Source of the DNA: Dendrophyllia cribrosa
Lineage: Eukaryota; Cnidaria; Anthozoa; Scleractinia; Dendrophylliidae
Direction of reading: 5' to 3'
NCBI GenBank assembly: GCA_024195265.1
Contig: JAJLRJ010000007.1
Coordinates: 4,579,558 to 4,643,557 of the forward strand
DNA: 64,000 nt
Below the pieces are notes generated by a model, which worked only from the letters and a program-made list of their open reading frames with translations, had not been told where the DNA came from and searched no databases. Shown here piece by piece: positions 12,491 to 32,306 of the stretch (positions are counted from its first letter, which is position 1; each line of letters begins with the position of its first letter). Made by a program: the position numbers and the translations under genes.

Positions 12491-12683
12491 GACAAATTCG
12501 GCTAACGCATTGTTGTACCCAATTCAAACCTTTTGGGATTAGAACTCTTTGTTCGTCATATTTCCATATCAGTGCCATATCAATGAAGCATTGACATGGA
12601 AATTATATGGAAATATTGTGAACAAAGAATCTTATTCCCAGAAGGTTTGAATCGGGTGCAACAATGCGTTAGCCGAATTTGTC
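12491..12683. mobile_element. Foldback MITE with TA target duplication
   Basis: Arms start GACAAATTCGGCTAACGCAT and end in the complement, with TA at each border. The arms are about 75 bases with small mismatches and the interior is A/T-rich. The TA flanks suggest a Tc1/mariner-type origin. Confidence 0.85.
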
Positions 12684-13330
12684 TATAGGGATGATATCTG
12701 TTTACAAACATTCTTTTTGTTATTCAAATGTGCCAGCCACTGGAACAAAAGAACCCTTTGTTTCGGCAGCCAATAATTAAGGCTCTGGTTGGCACATTAA
12801 TAACAATTGGTGACGTCATTGATATCTTCCCTATTGTGGGGGTCTATCTGCAAACCAGAACACATTGTATTTCTATCGTTTGCGAGGTTTTGTATTTTAG
12901 TCTTGTTGTGGAGTTCTGTTTCTTTTGTTTTACGTTATTCGTTCCTCGGTACTCACAGAAGGAACCAATTTTTGTTTCAGTGTCTTTCAGTCGATTGTGT
13001 CTGGTAGAGTTGCTTTTCAAGTAACTGGGTGCAAAATAATAATAAAAAAGAAAATACGAGTGCATTGTGAGGGGGCAATGTTAAACAAATGGCCTATTTA
13101 TGATTGCCATAAAAATAATAAAAAACACACACACACATCAAGTGCCTCCTTAAAACTGTTCAGACTGTGCTGTTCCAAAACATTCACTGGTTTGTTTCAT
13201 GCTGATATAGTGTCTGGAAAGAAGCTTTCCTCATAAATGTTTGTAAATTTGCTGGGATGATATTGGTGTGTAAATGTCACATACTGGCGTTGATATAATC
13301 AGGCAGCTGAATGGCAATTCATTTCCAATA

Positions 13331-13619
13331 CAGCTGTTTCGAGAAAGGTTGTCGGAAAAAAGCGAAGAGGTGCACGCGCAGGCTCCTGGCACGAGACAAT
13401 CCCGAAAAATAATATGGGATATGATCAATGAATTTCAATAAGTCAAATAAAGTAAATACATGAAACCCGCGATGCCTCGTCCGTTCAGGGGCGATCTTAG
13501 ATGGCGGCCATTCGGATAAATGAGTTTTTAAGATATAGCGTGGATGACTACCCACAATACTTTTCTGGATTGTCGTGCACTTTTAAGCTTTTTTCCGACA
13601 ACCTTTCTCGAAACAGCTG
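13331..13619. mobile_element. MITE with CAGCTGTTTCGAG ends
   Basis: Inverted repeats CAGCTGTTTCGAGAAAGGTT and their complement, with TA at both sides, bound a 289-bp element. A second, shorter element with related ends begins four bases later (13624). Confidence 0.85.
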
Positions 13620-13623
13620 TATA

Positions 13624-13774
13624 CAGCTATTTCAATTAACGTTGTCGGATGAAAGCTCAAAGCCAAGACCGCAAGATAGTATGGGTAGTTGTAAATGCCC
13701 ATTGCATAAAAATCCCATACTACCTTGCAGTCTTGGCTTTTCGCTTTTTCATCCGACGTTAATTGAAATAGCTG
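13624..13774. mobile_element. MITE with CAGCTATTTCAATT ends, adjacent to the previous one
   Basis: Inverted repeats CAGCTATTTCAATTAACG and their complement are flanked by TA. The last bases (CAGCT.TTTC and GTTGTCGG) match its neighbour, so the two belong to related families inserted side by side. Confidence 0.83.
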
Positions 13775-13994
13775 TATAAACATGACATCAGACAACGAGA
13801 AGCACAATTTAGTAACTTTTGGCAAGACATAAATCATTTCACAGTATTGTTTATTCAAATTCTAAAATAATAAATATCCAAAGTTGTTGAATTTCTACAT
13901 AACATACTGCATCTCGTTATTAAATACATACATCTACATGACATGTACGAACATAGCGTGCATCAAGTTTCAATGGGGCTTACTGTTTTCATGC

Positions 13995-14150
13995 CTTCCA
14001 TGCCCTTCACTCCCAGTCTCCCAGAGTCAATTATGGACACAGGAAGTGTAGTTCTAACTTTTGAGTCTGTCAACGTAATCCTACGGTGTGACCATTTCAT
14101 TGAAACCTCTTCGGCAGTACTTTTGCATGGTACCCTGTTTTTGAATATTT
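13995..14150 (+). repeat. Dispersed repeat C, copy (GTTCTAACTTTTGAGTCTG)
   Basis: Contains GTTCTAACTTTTGAGTCTG, a TGTGACCATTTCAT block and CCTCTTCGGCAGTACTTTTG in the same order as copies at 47.2 kb and 63.1 kb (inverted) and in the tandem array at 20.1-20.6 kb. No coding capacity or transposon ends were recognised. Confidence 0.7.
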
Positions 14151-14210
14151 TACAAAATGAAATTTGGGAATTTAAATGAATCTTTATCTGTGGCACTCTT
14201 CAGCTGGGAG

Positions 14211-14638
14211 TTAAAGGGAACCTCCATTGTCAGAACAAATTGACGTTAAATTGTTGGAAATAAAGTCGAAATTTAATTTTTTAAAAAGAACAGGTGCAAA
14301 TATAATTTTATTGTACAAATAAAATGGATAAAGATATCGCGTATTTTCGCTTTAAATTTCCCGCGCGCCGCCATTTTGAATATTTATGACGTGTTACGGT
14401 TGCCGCTATTGTTAAGAATCGAAGTTCTTTTGTATGCAACAATTAGACAACCGTAACACGTCATAAATATTCAAAATGGCGGCGCGCGGGAAATTTAAAA
14501 GCGAAAATAGGCGATATTCATATCTATTTTTTTGTACACTAAAATTATATTTACACCTGTTTTTTAAAAAAAATTAATTTAGGCTTTATTTCCAACAATT
14601 TAACGTCAATTTGTTATAACAATGGATGGTCCCTTTAA
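14211..14638. repeat. 428-bp foldback with long arms
   Basis: Starts TTAAAGGGAACCTCCATTGT and ends with the approximate complement ATGGTCCCTTTAA. The arms of about 190 bases include CGCGCGCCGCCATTTTGAAT, and the loop is short. No ORF is seen. It is a likely nonautonomous transposon. Confidence 0.83.
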
Positions 14639-14639
14639 A

Positions 14640-17065
14640 GGGTGAATACAGTTTTCCTCGGGACAATTCGGTTCTTAGATCAAAACCTCATTCTCAACAC
14701 CTGACTACTTGAAAACGGAATAAAAAGGTAAAGGGAATTTAGAAAAAATAATCACTGCTAGGAATGAAAGACCTGTCAAGGAAAATCATCTGGATAAATG
14801 CACACAAGTCAGCTCTTGTTTGAAACCTACTTTTACATAAGTTTAGTACCATTATTCGTTAAAAATGAATTCTCGAAAATTTTCCTTTTCTTTCAATATG
14901 AAATAAGGACAGTTAAAAACAATTATACATGCAAAACATAAAAAGCCCCATTAAGGAAACTGTCACGCAATGTTCTTTTAAGGTCGAAGCACCGTGAACC
15001 AAAACAAGTATGCCTATTTACAACTTGTTGAGTGTATCAATGCATCACATAAAAAAAAATTGTGACCAGTGATGTACACTTAAAACCACAGACCAAGCAC
15101 AAGGTCACGTCAACAATCACCTGCACTTAAGTTGTGTTGTCTTTGTTACTATGTTAATCAAACTGTGTGACAGTGATTGGTATACTGTAAAACTATCTTT
15201 GGGATGCAGTCAAATTGCTTTTAAGGTGATTCGATAGGCCAAAAAAAAAACGAAAAGATTTTCCATGTTTTGATTTTGTGTTTTGCAACATCTTTGGCAT
15301 TAGCACGAAATTGGCTCAATTCACAGTCAAAGAAATTATCAACTTGCATTTAAAATTTAAGATTTAGCTGGAATACTTGGTTTCCAATATCCCTCATTTT
15401 GGGAGATGTTGAATTTGATGTGTTTAGATTTGTATTGAAGAATTCATACATCAAACTTTAAAACTGGAAATTTTTAACCATGCTGCATCCAGTTCTATAA
15501 CTCAGATTTTTTACAAGAATCCAATTGGCCATATAAATTGTGCAAAAAATGATCATTTTTAGACGATCGAACCACCAGAAGTGTACACAGTTGGAAACAG
15601 TCCAGGACAGGATTCAGGAAGCATATTTCCATTTCCTAAGTTAAGATGTATCTTGTTTCTTAACAATAGCCTATTGTTGAATAACAGAGGTGATTGTTAA
15701 TGACTGAAGAACAGCAATACAAGCAAGGGACAGCTTCTCAGCTAAAGAGAGTTGTCTTACTATATAAGTTAGGTTGATTTTAGTACTTTATTGTAAATTA
15801 TGAAAAATTCATCACTTGAAATTCATTATTGAAAGTTCACAACTAAAAGTTCATAATTCAATATAATCGTAAGTTCATTATTGTACAGTTAAACCAAGAC
15901 CGGCTTGAGTTTATTCTGAACAACAGGATGCACAAAAGTGCCTAGTTATTCTGTGAGATCCAGAAGATAAACTGCTAACTAAGGATGAGGTCTTGGAATT
16001 CTGAAGTAAACTAGCGCTTTTTCAAAACAAATCTCATCCATGAACTGTGATTCTATCTCTTAAATCTGTGGCCATTCAAAGGAAAGTTAATGAGCAGTGT
16101 TTTTTTTTACAAGTGGGAATTTACGGAAACTCGGAAACTGTCACATTTGTATGTTGTCACTCTTACGAGTGAATCCCAAGCCAGCCTGAGTTCAAAAAAG
16201 TAATGATGTAACATGCTAAAAGAGCCGACCATGGCTACGGTGTAACCAGTCAATGACAGCAGTTCAGCAGTACGGTACTTCCATGTGGTGCTGTCAAATT
16301 TGTTGTGTAGCACTGTGACTTACAAATAAAGATTAAGGATCAAAAACGTCCATTTTACTAGGAACTCTTTTAAAACTTTTAATCTACAATATAACTTTTT
16401 ATGTGATTTTATACTTGCAAGCATTTTTTTTTACAGGGAGATGGAACAATCAGTTTTCTCCTGTCATGAAAAGAGCGAAAAGGGAAATGCGATAGAAAGA
16501 AAAATGAGCATGTTGAATGAACAAGTGAAATGACTGCATGAAAAAATGAAATGCTGAAAAAAAAAAAAAAGTTGTTAAAAAGCAGAAAACATGACACAAA
16601 CCAAAAGAGAAGAGAGGGGAAAATGGTAAAGAGGGTGGCGAATGAGGGTGTGCTAAAATATCAAGAGTGGTGTTTGGAAATTTACTAATGCCGACTACCA
16701 CGAGGTTGCTAAAGCCCTGAGGTGATCATTTGTCAATATGTTTTTGGTTTATCATGAATATTTTATGAATGTCATTTAATCTTTGCTGAAAAATAAAATA
16801 CTGCAGCCTTTAAGGATTTATGGAAAACATAAAATTCTTGGATGTATGTATACGAATGAAGGTTAAGAATATCTCAAAGGATTATCGGAAAAAAGGGGAA
16901 AAAGAGAAAAACGGGAAAGAGAAAGAGACAATTTTAATTGAGACAACTCTTTCAGAAATACAATTCAGAGTTTAAAAAGGAAAGTTTCAAATGTTCAAGG
17001 GAGAAAACTGATTGTTCCCAGAACGTAAAATAATATTTTTTGTAACTTTCTATTTTACATTAATT
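14640..17065. other. Region 3' of SPOP without a recognisable gene
   Basis: A/T-rich sequence with only short ORFs and no clear structured repeat. Part may be an extended 3' UTR of SPOP if a more distal poly(A) site is used. I see no coding exon here. Confidence 0.5.
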
Positions 17066-17071
17066 TTTATT
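17066..17071 (-). terminator. Poly(A) signal AATAAA downstream of SPOP
   Basis: AATAAA on the minus strand lies about 23 bases beyond the SPOP stop codon (17094-17096). It is very close to the stop, so it may be one of several sites. Confidence 0.4.
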
Positions 17072-17093
17072 TTATAGATGTTTTGCATGTCAC

Positions 17094-24972
<7,879 letters not shown>

Positions 24973-25749
24973 CTTAGATGACTCGCAACAAGATACCGTC
25001 GCCAGGGTGGATGGTCTGAAAATAATTAAAACCAGTCAATCGTAAATTATGCATTGTTTTTATTTACCCATCCTATAATTAGTTGTTTCAGCTATTTTTG
25101 AATTGTGTAGCAAAATTGCTGCATTTCTATTAGCCTTTTTCTCACACCCATGCACAACACATCTATGTAGAACCTGGCATCTTGTACCAGTTACAGGGGT
25201 TTCAGTAAGAATTGAAGTTGGCGGCTGGCCAAGGTATAATAGGTGGCTGTGACAGATAAGGGTCCGTAAGGCCCCATCCCACCAGGGCGGTCTGGTAACT
25301 GGTGGTGAGAGGCGAAGTAGGCGGCGGTACCCCACCGGTAGCCGGGTTCTATTGAAACCCCTGAGTTAATGTTTTGGAAAAAACAGAAAAACGGTTCAAA
25401 CGAACAGGTTTTAGCTTGGGCAAATTCTTCTTCAAACTAGACATTTGAATTTTTCCGTCTTTCTGTGACATCACAGAGAGCTGGTGAGCTTTTCTTCAGG
25501 AACATGCAAATTTAATGGCGGCCATGAAAATCCGAAAAGTAAGGCCAGAAAAAGCGATCTTCCCGTGCTCTGATTAACAAATGATTTGGAGAGTTAAGTA
25601 AATACATGATTCAGGGATTTAGAAGGCTGTGCGCCGTGCGCATATGGCGCATGTCATAAAATGGCGCATTGTAAAGTAACTTACCGAACCCAAGATGGGC
25701 CATTGTGCATGATATGTGATGAAAGAGTCGAGAGAATTAGTACATTTAT

Positions 25750-26065
25750 ATGGTATTAGTTTTGCCTTTTCCACGTTTGTCCGTCAATAGTCTTGACATT
25801 TCTCCTCACGTTAGTTGTTCGTACCGTATCAGTTTTTTATTCCCAATGTTTCTCTGTACTTTAGTATGCTCGTACCGTATTAGTTTTGTCCTCTCCATGT
25901 TTCTCTGTACGTTAGTCGTTGGTACGGTATCAGTTTTGTCTTCTCTGCACGTTAGTTGATCATACCGTATCAGTTTTTTCTTCTTGACGTTTCTCTATAC
26001 TTTAGTATGTTCGTACGGTTAGTATTAGTTTTGTCTTCTCCATGTTTCTCTGTATGTTAGTACAT
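25750..26065 (+). repeat. Degenerate minisatellite with TTAGTNGTTCGTACCGTAT units
   Basis: About six imperfect units of 50-57 bp carry CGTACCGTATYAGTTTTGTC and CATGTTTCTCTGTACGTTAG. It lies in the first (5' UTR) intron of SPOP. Confidence 0.7.
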
Positions 26066-26415
26066 TTTGTAGGTATTAACTTCAATGGCCCATACTTTTT
26101 GGAAATGGCCCATAACTTTTCAAAGCAAGGGGCTTTAGGCCCATTTGCCTGTTTTGCCTTCCAAATCTCTGATGATTTCCTTTTGAAATATTCCAAAAAA
26201 ACAACACTTTAAGGTGGGAAGAAAAGGAAACTGTGCTCTGACTCTCACACAAGGGAAAAGGTGTCTGCTAGCAGGGAACCATGTGGAACTTCACTATAAA
26301 AAACAGCCCATTATTAATAATACAAGTTAACCCTTTAAGCCCCATGACTGCATCTTATTCTCATTAGTGTCATATAGTATGGCACTTTCATGTGACTGAA
26401 ATCTTATTCCCAAGT

Positions 26416-26604
26416 AGTAGTAGTAGTAGTAGTAGCAGTAGCAGCAGTAGCAGCAGTAGTAGTAGCAGTAGCAGTAGTAGTAGTAGTAGTAGTAGTAATA
26501 GTAGTAGTAGTAATAGTAGTAGCAGTGGTAGTAGTAGCAGCAGCGGCGGCGGCGGCGGCGGTGGTAGTAGTGTAGTAGTAGTAATAGTAGTAGCAGTAGT
26601 AGTA
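26416..26604 (+). repeat. (AGT)n microsatellite with AGC and GGC variants
   Basis: About 63 triplets, mostly AGT with AGC and a GGC block. Apparent poly-serine reading is an artefact. It is followed by CTTTATTTAAGTGTCAGTGG, weakly like the LINE 3' end motif in reverse. Confidence 0.9.
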
Positions 26605-26689
26605 CTAAAAAAACTTTATTTAAGTGTCAGTGGTTCTAGCATTTACACACTACAGTAATTTACACACCAATAGTTTACACACTAACTGG

Positions 26690-27545
26690 TGACAATGGTG
26701 GCATGTGGCACTCTTGCGTGACTGCATCATACTCCTGATGATGCCATATGGCACCATTACGTGACTACAGTCATGTACTCCTGAAAGGGCATATGGCACT
26801 CTTGCATAACTGCATCATACATGTACTCTGATGGTGGCATATGGCACTCTTGCATGACTGCATCATATTCCTGATGGTGGCATATGGCACTATTGCGTGA
26901 CTGCATCATACTCCTGATGGTGGCATATGGCACCATTACGTGACTACAATATACATGTACATGTACTCCTGAAAGGGCATATGGCACTCTTGCATAACTG
27001 CATCATACTTTGATAGTGGCATATAGCACTATTGCGTGACTGCATCATACTCCTGATGGTGGCATATGGCATCATTACGTGACTACAATATACATGTACA
27101 GTCATGTACTCCTGAAAGGGCATATGGCACTCTTGCATAACTGCATCATACTCTGATAGTGGCATATGGCACTATTGCGTGACTGCATCATACTCCTGAT
27201 GGTGCCATATGGCACCACTACGTGACTACATTTATACATGTACAGTCATGTACTTTTGAAAGGGCATATGGCACTCTTGCATAACTGCATCATACTCTGA
27301 TGGTGGCATATGGCACTCTTGCATGACTGCATCATACTCCTGATGGTGGCATATGGCACTATTGCGTGACTGCATCATACTCCTGATGGTAGCATATGGC
27401 ACCATTGCGTGACTGCAATAATATACTCCTGATGATGGCATATGGCACTCTTGTGTGACTGCATCATACCCCTAATGGTGGCATACACTGTATGGCACTC
27501 TTGCGTGACTGCATCATACTCCTGATAGTTTCATGTGACACCTTC
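26690..27545 (+). repeat. Minisatellite, about 20 units of 42-43 bp, in the SPOP 5' intron
   Basis: The unit is GCATATGGCACTCTTGCATG plus ACTGCATCATACTCCTGATG and GTG, with some longer units containing GACTACAATATACATGTACA. Antisense open frames of about 70-76 residues occur because some units are 42 bp. They are not taken as genes. Confidence 0.9.
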
Positions 27546-28172
27546 ACATGACTGCATCTGATTTCCTATACATGTACATGTAAGGCCATATAACACTCTC
27601 AGGAGACTGCATCATATTCCTGATCTTGCCATATAACATTCTGAGACCATGTAACCATGTAATAGCAGTTTGGTAGCATTGCTAGGAAGCTGCATTGTGA
27701 TTCCACCAGTGGAATAGGGTTAAAGGATTAATTTGAGATTACACTTTAAAATCATACATCATACAGTACATTTACATTGTACTACATTTTTCTATTGTTT
27801 TCAACCTCTGGTAAGTGACCACTTGTCCATATTTCAATATCACTGCAGGCACAAGTTAAATTATGTGGAACAGTACAAGTCCAATAAAACAAAAATATAC
27901 AATACTTTGCACCAATGATTTTATTGCTCTGTGGTCGGACCTCTCAGACCTAAGCGACCACCTTAGCTTTGCATTTTGGATGGTCGCTTATGTGAGGGTC
28001 AATGGTATTGTCATGAGCACCATTTCACATGCCTCTCCGGTCTCATTTTGGTAAACAGCTGGCACTATATCATGTGCATTTGTAAAATATTAATGTCCTA
28101 CATTTACCTTTGGTAAGAGGTTATAGCACATGGTTCTAGTGAAGCCGAGCATTCAAAATAAGGGCTAAACTG

Positions 28173-28287
28173 TAGAATACCCGTCCACTTATTTGCATCT
28201 CATTGAATAAGAATGGATCCTTTTGTTTTCATATGCTTCGTTCTTTAAAACGTTTAGGGATATGTAAATAAGTGGACGGGTATTCTA
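28173..28287. mobile_element. Small MITE with TAGAATACCCGTCCACTTAT ends
   Basis: The arms (about 25 bases) are near-perfect complements enclosing an A/T-rich centre; total about 115 bp. No ORF. It lies in the SPOP 5' intron. Confidence 0.8.
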
Positions 28288-29560
28288 AAATCGCTCCAAA
28301 ATAAGCAACAAAGACTTCATAACATTAACAATGTTTAAGAATCCCATGTGGCAGGAGGCAGACCAGTTGGCTACTCACAAGCATGAGTTGAACTCAGGTC
28401 TACCATGAAACAATACCAGCTAGGGGTCAGAAAAGACTTGAACCAGGGACCTCCTCCCTTATCACTAAACCAAACGGTCTCTACTAAGCATGGCTGTACA
28501 GCCCGTTAGCAAGTAGATTCAAATCCCGCTTCAAACAGACAGTTTCTCTGGCCCCAATTGCTATGTAAAAGGGATTGTCTGTGATAACATTCTGCACAAA
28601 AAATAAGTTTCACCAATTAAACTCTGCTTTTCAAGTAATGATAAATCAAAATAATACTTGGGGTGACACACATATAATCATATCTGCACTATATAATAAT
28701 ACAACAGAAAGATATATATAGTGTTCATTGTTTCCACGGCTTTTTGTGTACTATATTATTTTAAAGAAATAAACACATGTTGGGTGCATAGATTAGAACA
28801 TGGGTGCGCTCAGCATTTCTCTGACTTCGTGAGACTATGATAGTGTAAATCAAAGGGAACGTTATACCGCTACAACTAACTTTATGCAAACCTTTAAAAT
28901 CCACGACTCCTGAGAAATTAAGCTTAATTGTCTATGAAAAGACTCCCACGCCGTTTAAGTGCATGAACAATGTTCATTAAAATACATAGCACCTTAGTCA
29001 CCTTAGGTAATTTTTACTCAAATATAAAGGCCATGGCTATTCAAATCACTTTATTTAGCCTAAGTTTACACCGAGAAAAATGCTATTAGCTGCCGTGAAA
29101 CTCGCGATATTTTAGTCTTTTAGAATCACTGGGCGGATGCGTGGTTGCTGTAAGCAGACTCTTTCAACCAGGTACAGGTTTCGAGGAATAAAAGAGTCCT
29201 TTAGATCATTTCGATAATTTGCATTCACTAAAACATGCATACAGCAGGAAACTTCATCAAACACACGCAATTCGTCGGGAAACAAGGACAACAAAGACGC
29301 GAATGAAAAGCCAACGGTAACATCGATGGGCGAGCGGCAGAACTAAGCCATAACCCGTGAAATGTGAGTCTGCTAAACAAATTGAACGAATGTATGAATG
29401 AAAATATATAAACATCTACTGGAGACGACAGACGGCGCGGCCACAAACTGTACCGGAACTTGCCTCGGTAACTTGAAGGCAACGAACTGATATAAAACGC
29501 ACGAGATTTTCTTTTTTACACGCTCAAAAACACGACATTTCTAAAATACATTGGACTTAC

Positions 29561-29740
29561 CTTGCTGTAGCCGCCTCACGAACAATTCTGAACTTGAAGT
29601 AATTGTATGGAGCCCAAAAGCTGCCAAAAGATAACAAATCTCTAACTTCGAGTGACCACTTTTGTTGGTTTTGTGACTCGTTTCAAGTCTTCTCCTGTTT
29701 TATCCGGGAATGTTGACCGGTCCGCGCCATTGTTTTTGCG
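29561..29740 (-). other. SPOP: Probable noncoding 5' UTR exon of SPOP
   Basis: The minus strand shows an ideal donor CAGCAAG/GTAAGT (last exon base 29561). A good acceptor, ATTATTTTCAG, sits just before 25015, leaving 43 untranslated bases before the SPOP ATG. The 5' end is not defined; the GC-richer sequence around 29700-29750 fits a promoter. Inferred from splice signals only. Confidence 0.5.
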
Positions 29741-30372
29741 CACGGAAATCATGGTACCCGAGTCACAAATCTAACGCCATTCGTGATTGGACAGTTGAGC
29801 GGCAATGTTTCTGTTTTACCAGCCGTGTTTATTGGAAAGTTTTAGACAATAGATACCTGTAGCAATATAACAAAATCACTTTCTCTGCGAGGAATAACAA
29901 GAGAAAAGACGTTAAAAGTGCATAGACGAATCGGATTGCGATTACGTTCGGAAACGAAAGCGTTAAGTTAAACCATGCCAGGAAGAATGATCAATGGCTA
30001 AGTTCTCTTTACGAAATGAAATTTTAAAAAAAATTCAATGAAAAAGCCATCGACTAGGGACCACGTGTTTTAACCCCAGTGGTGGAGGGAGGGGATAGGA
30101 CATGCTGGAAAGATTAAAATGAAGTCACGTCCTTACCAATGTAATCGATCTGTTTAGTGTTATGTGCACAGACCAAGCAGTTAGCGCCGATTTAGCGGCT
30201 CGCTCCGTTGTAGCTGCTTTCTAAAAATATCAATGATTGGTCACATTCATGAATGACGTCACCACTGGAGGAGCCGCCATCTTGGAATAGACTGATTATC
30301 ATGCGAGTTCAGCGTTGAATCGAAAGCAAACTTCCGGGAATTTTCCAGGCGTGGTTTAGAATTTTAAACGAA
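29600..30372. promoter_or_regulatory. Putative bidirectional promoter between SPOP and the tetraspanin gene
   Basis: The SPOP first exon points left and the tetraspanin ATG (30373) points right, with about 0.6-0.8 kb between them. The interval has GCCGCCATCTTGG near 30271-30283, resembling YY1-type sites, and TATA-less GC-richer patches. No factor binding is demonstrated. Confidence 0.4.
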
Positions 30373-32275
30373 ATGGGGAGTACAGGGTCTTCTCTGACGT
30401 TTAGCTGCTATAGGCTGGGGTTGATATTCTTGAATATCCTTTACATGGTAAGTAAAATTGCGAGATGTAGTTTTTACCGTCAGGTTGCACGTTGCTAGAA
30501 GCTTTGACTGTCAGGTTTTTGCAGTCAACCATGAAATGAGCTTTCATATTTTCATAACTGCTGAATGTGGTGTGTTAAAGATCAAACTCGATATTGCTTA
30601 TTCGTTCAATCTCCCGTGCCGTCTAGTTTAGTTCACAAATTACTATAATTAGAACGTCTAGGAATTTTGGAGAATCATTGTTTGTTTTAAGCTTATATAT
30701 GTGGTCAATTTGTACATGTAAATGACTTTAATAGGCGGCAATAAGCTTACGTTTTTGTGCCTTTCGTTATGTCTAGCTGAATCATGGAAATGTTCTTCAA
30801 GAAAAAAATTTTCAAGCCAATAACTTTGTTTTCCCTCATATTTTCATAAACAAATAATGCTCCATATTAACAGAGATTAAACTTTAAAACACATCTGAAC
30901 ACAACAGAAACCTGCTTGTTAATACGGACAGTTCACTTTGTCTCTTAGGGCCGATTCGCACTAGCGGACAAGTTTGAAATGTCATGACATTTTTGACAAA
31001 AACAAAATTGTCGCGACAAGTCAGAGACATTTTGAAGAAAACAAAAGGTATAATTATCAGTACAATAGCTCTGCACGTGCTTCTGGCATCCTTGTACATT
31101 TCTCGGCACGGTCGTCTTGAGCAAACATCAAATATGCAGGCAGGTCCACGTGGTGAAAAATGTTAAAACGATTTGCATTTGAAGTGCGCGTGTACTGATG
31201 TTTTTGTGCTCGTGCGGGGAAAATGTCGCAAGAAAACTATTATTTTTCCCGTCCATTTATCGGCACAAACTGGTTCCCTCCGCATTCTCTTGTTCCAACC
31301 CCGGTATAATCATCCTTCCACGACGTCACCTCGGCAAGTTATGAAGCAAGTGGCGTTTCGACAGATGTTAACGCCACACAATCGTCCACGAAGCGGGACA
31401 AAAAGCGGGACTATGATAAATGGGCAAAGGACGAAATTTCGCGTGTTGTTTTTTAGTACAATCCAGACCAAACACAATAGCCAATCAACAACGTATTGTT
31501 ATCTGGCATTACGAGTGGCATTGGAATGCGACTTGTCATGAATTGTCCTGCCTTGAGGCAGGACAACGGCCCCTTTGAAGATTTGTCCGTTTTGACAAAA
31601 TTTGCACTTGTCCAACAAGTCGTTCGTACTTGTTTTTGCGATTGTTTGACAAAATGTATCGCGCGTCCAACGCTGACCAATCATAAGACAACTGCTTCTT
31701 TGTTTTCCTGAATTGTTGGACAAGTTCTAGGTCTCAAAAAACGTATTCGCACTTGTTTTCTGTAACAAGTGACACATTAATGAAGAAATCTACAAATTGT
31801 TACAAAATTTGTCCGCTAGTGCGAATCGGCCCTAAGAGTCCAAAAATATTTATCTCTGTAATGACGGAAAGGACCAGAGATTGTGTTTATACACAAATCA
31901 TGTGAAAAAACACTTTATGCACAATTATAATTTGCTGGGATTTCTAAAGGATTGAGGATGCAAGGAATTATGCTCCAATTAAATTGCATAATCCCAGGGA
32001 TGTAGATTTAGTTTTTAACAGCTGGAAATATAGGACTGACAGAAAAAATGTAGTTCTTATATTTCTGCACTTAGCTTTTATAGCCGGAAAAATGAAGTTC
32101 GCAGCCGGGTAATTTTCCCGGTTGCCGGCTCTTATCTACACATCCCTGAATCCACAAAAATACACATGTATAAATACGTATAAATATGTTAATATGAAAG
32201 AATACTTGAGGAAATGTATCAAACAATCTTACCTGTACATTTCAAGCTCTTTTCACCCCATAAAGAGGGTGGCAA

Positions 32276-32306
<31 letters not shown>

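Noticed and set aside
26392..26658. ORF of poly-serine/glycine
   Set aside because: It is the translation of an (AGT)n microsatellite with no conserved flanks.
26757..27441. Several antisense ORFs with CHMPPSEYDAVMQE repeats
   Set aside because: They follow the minisatellite unit length, have no splice or start context and no family resemblance.
28400..28560. tRNA-like box B motifs (GGTTCAAGTC, GATTCAAATCCC)
   Set aside because: Box A and a cloverleaf fold are missing, so only chance or very old SINE debris.
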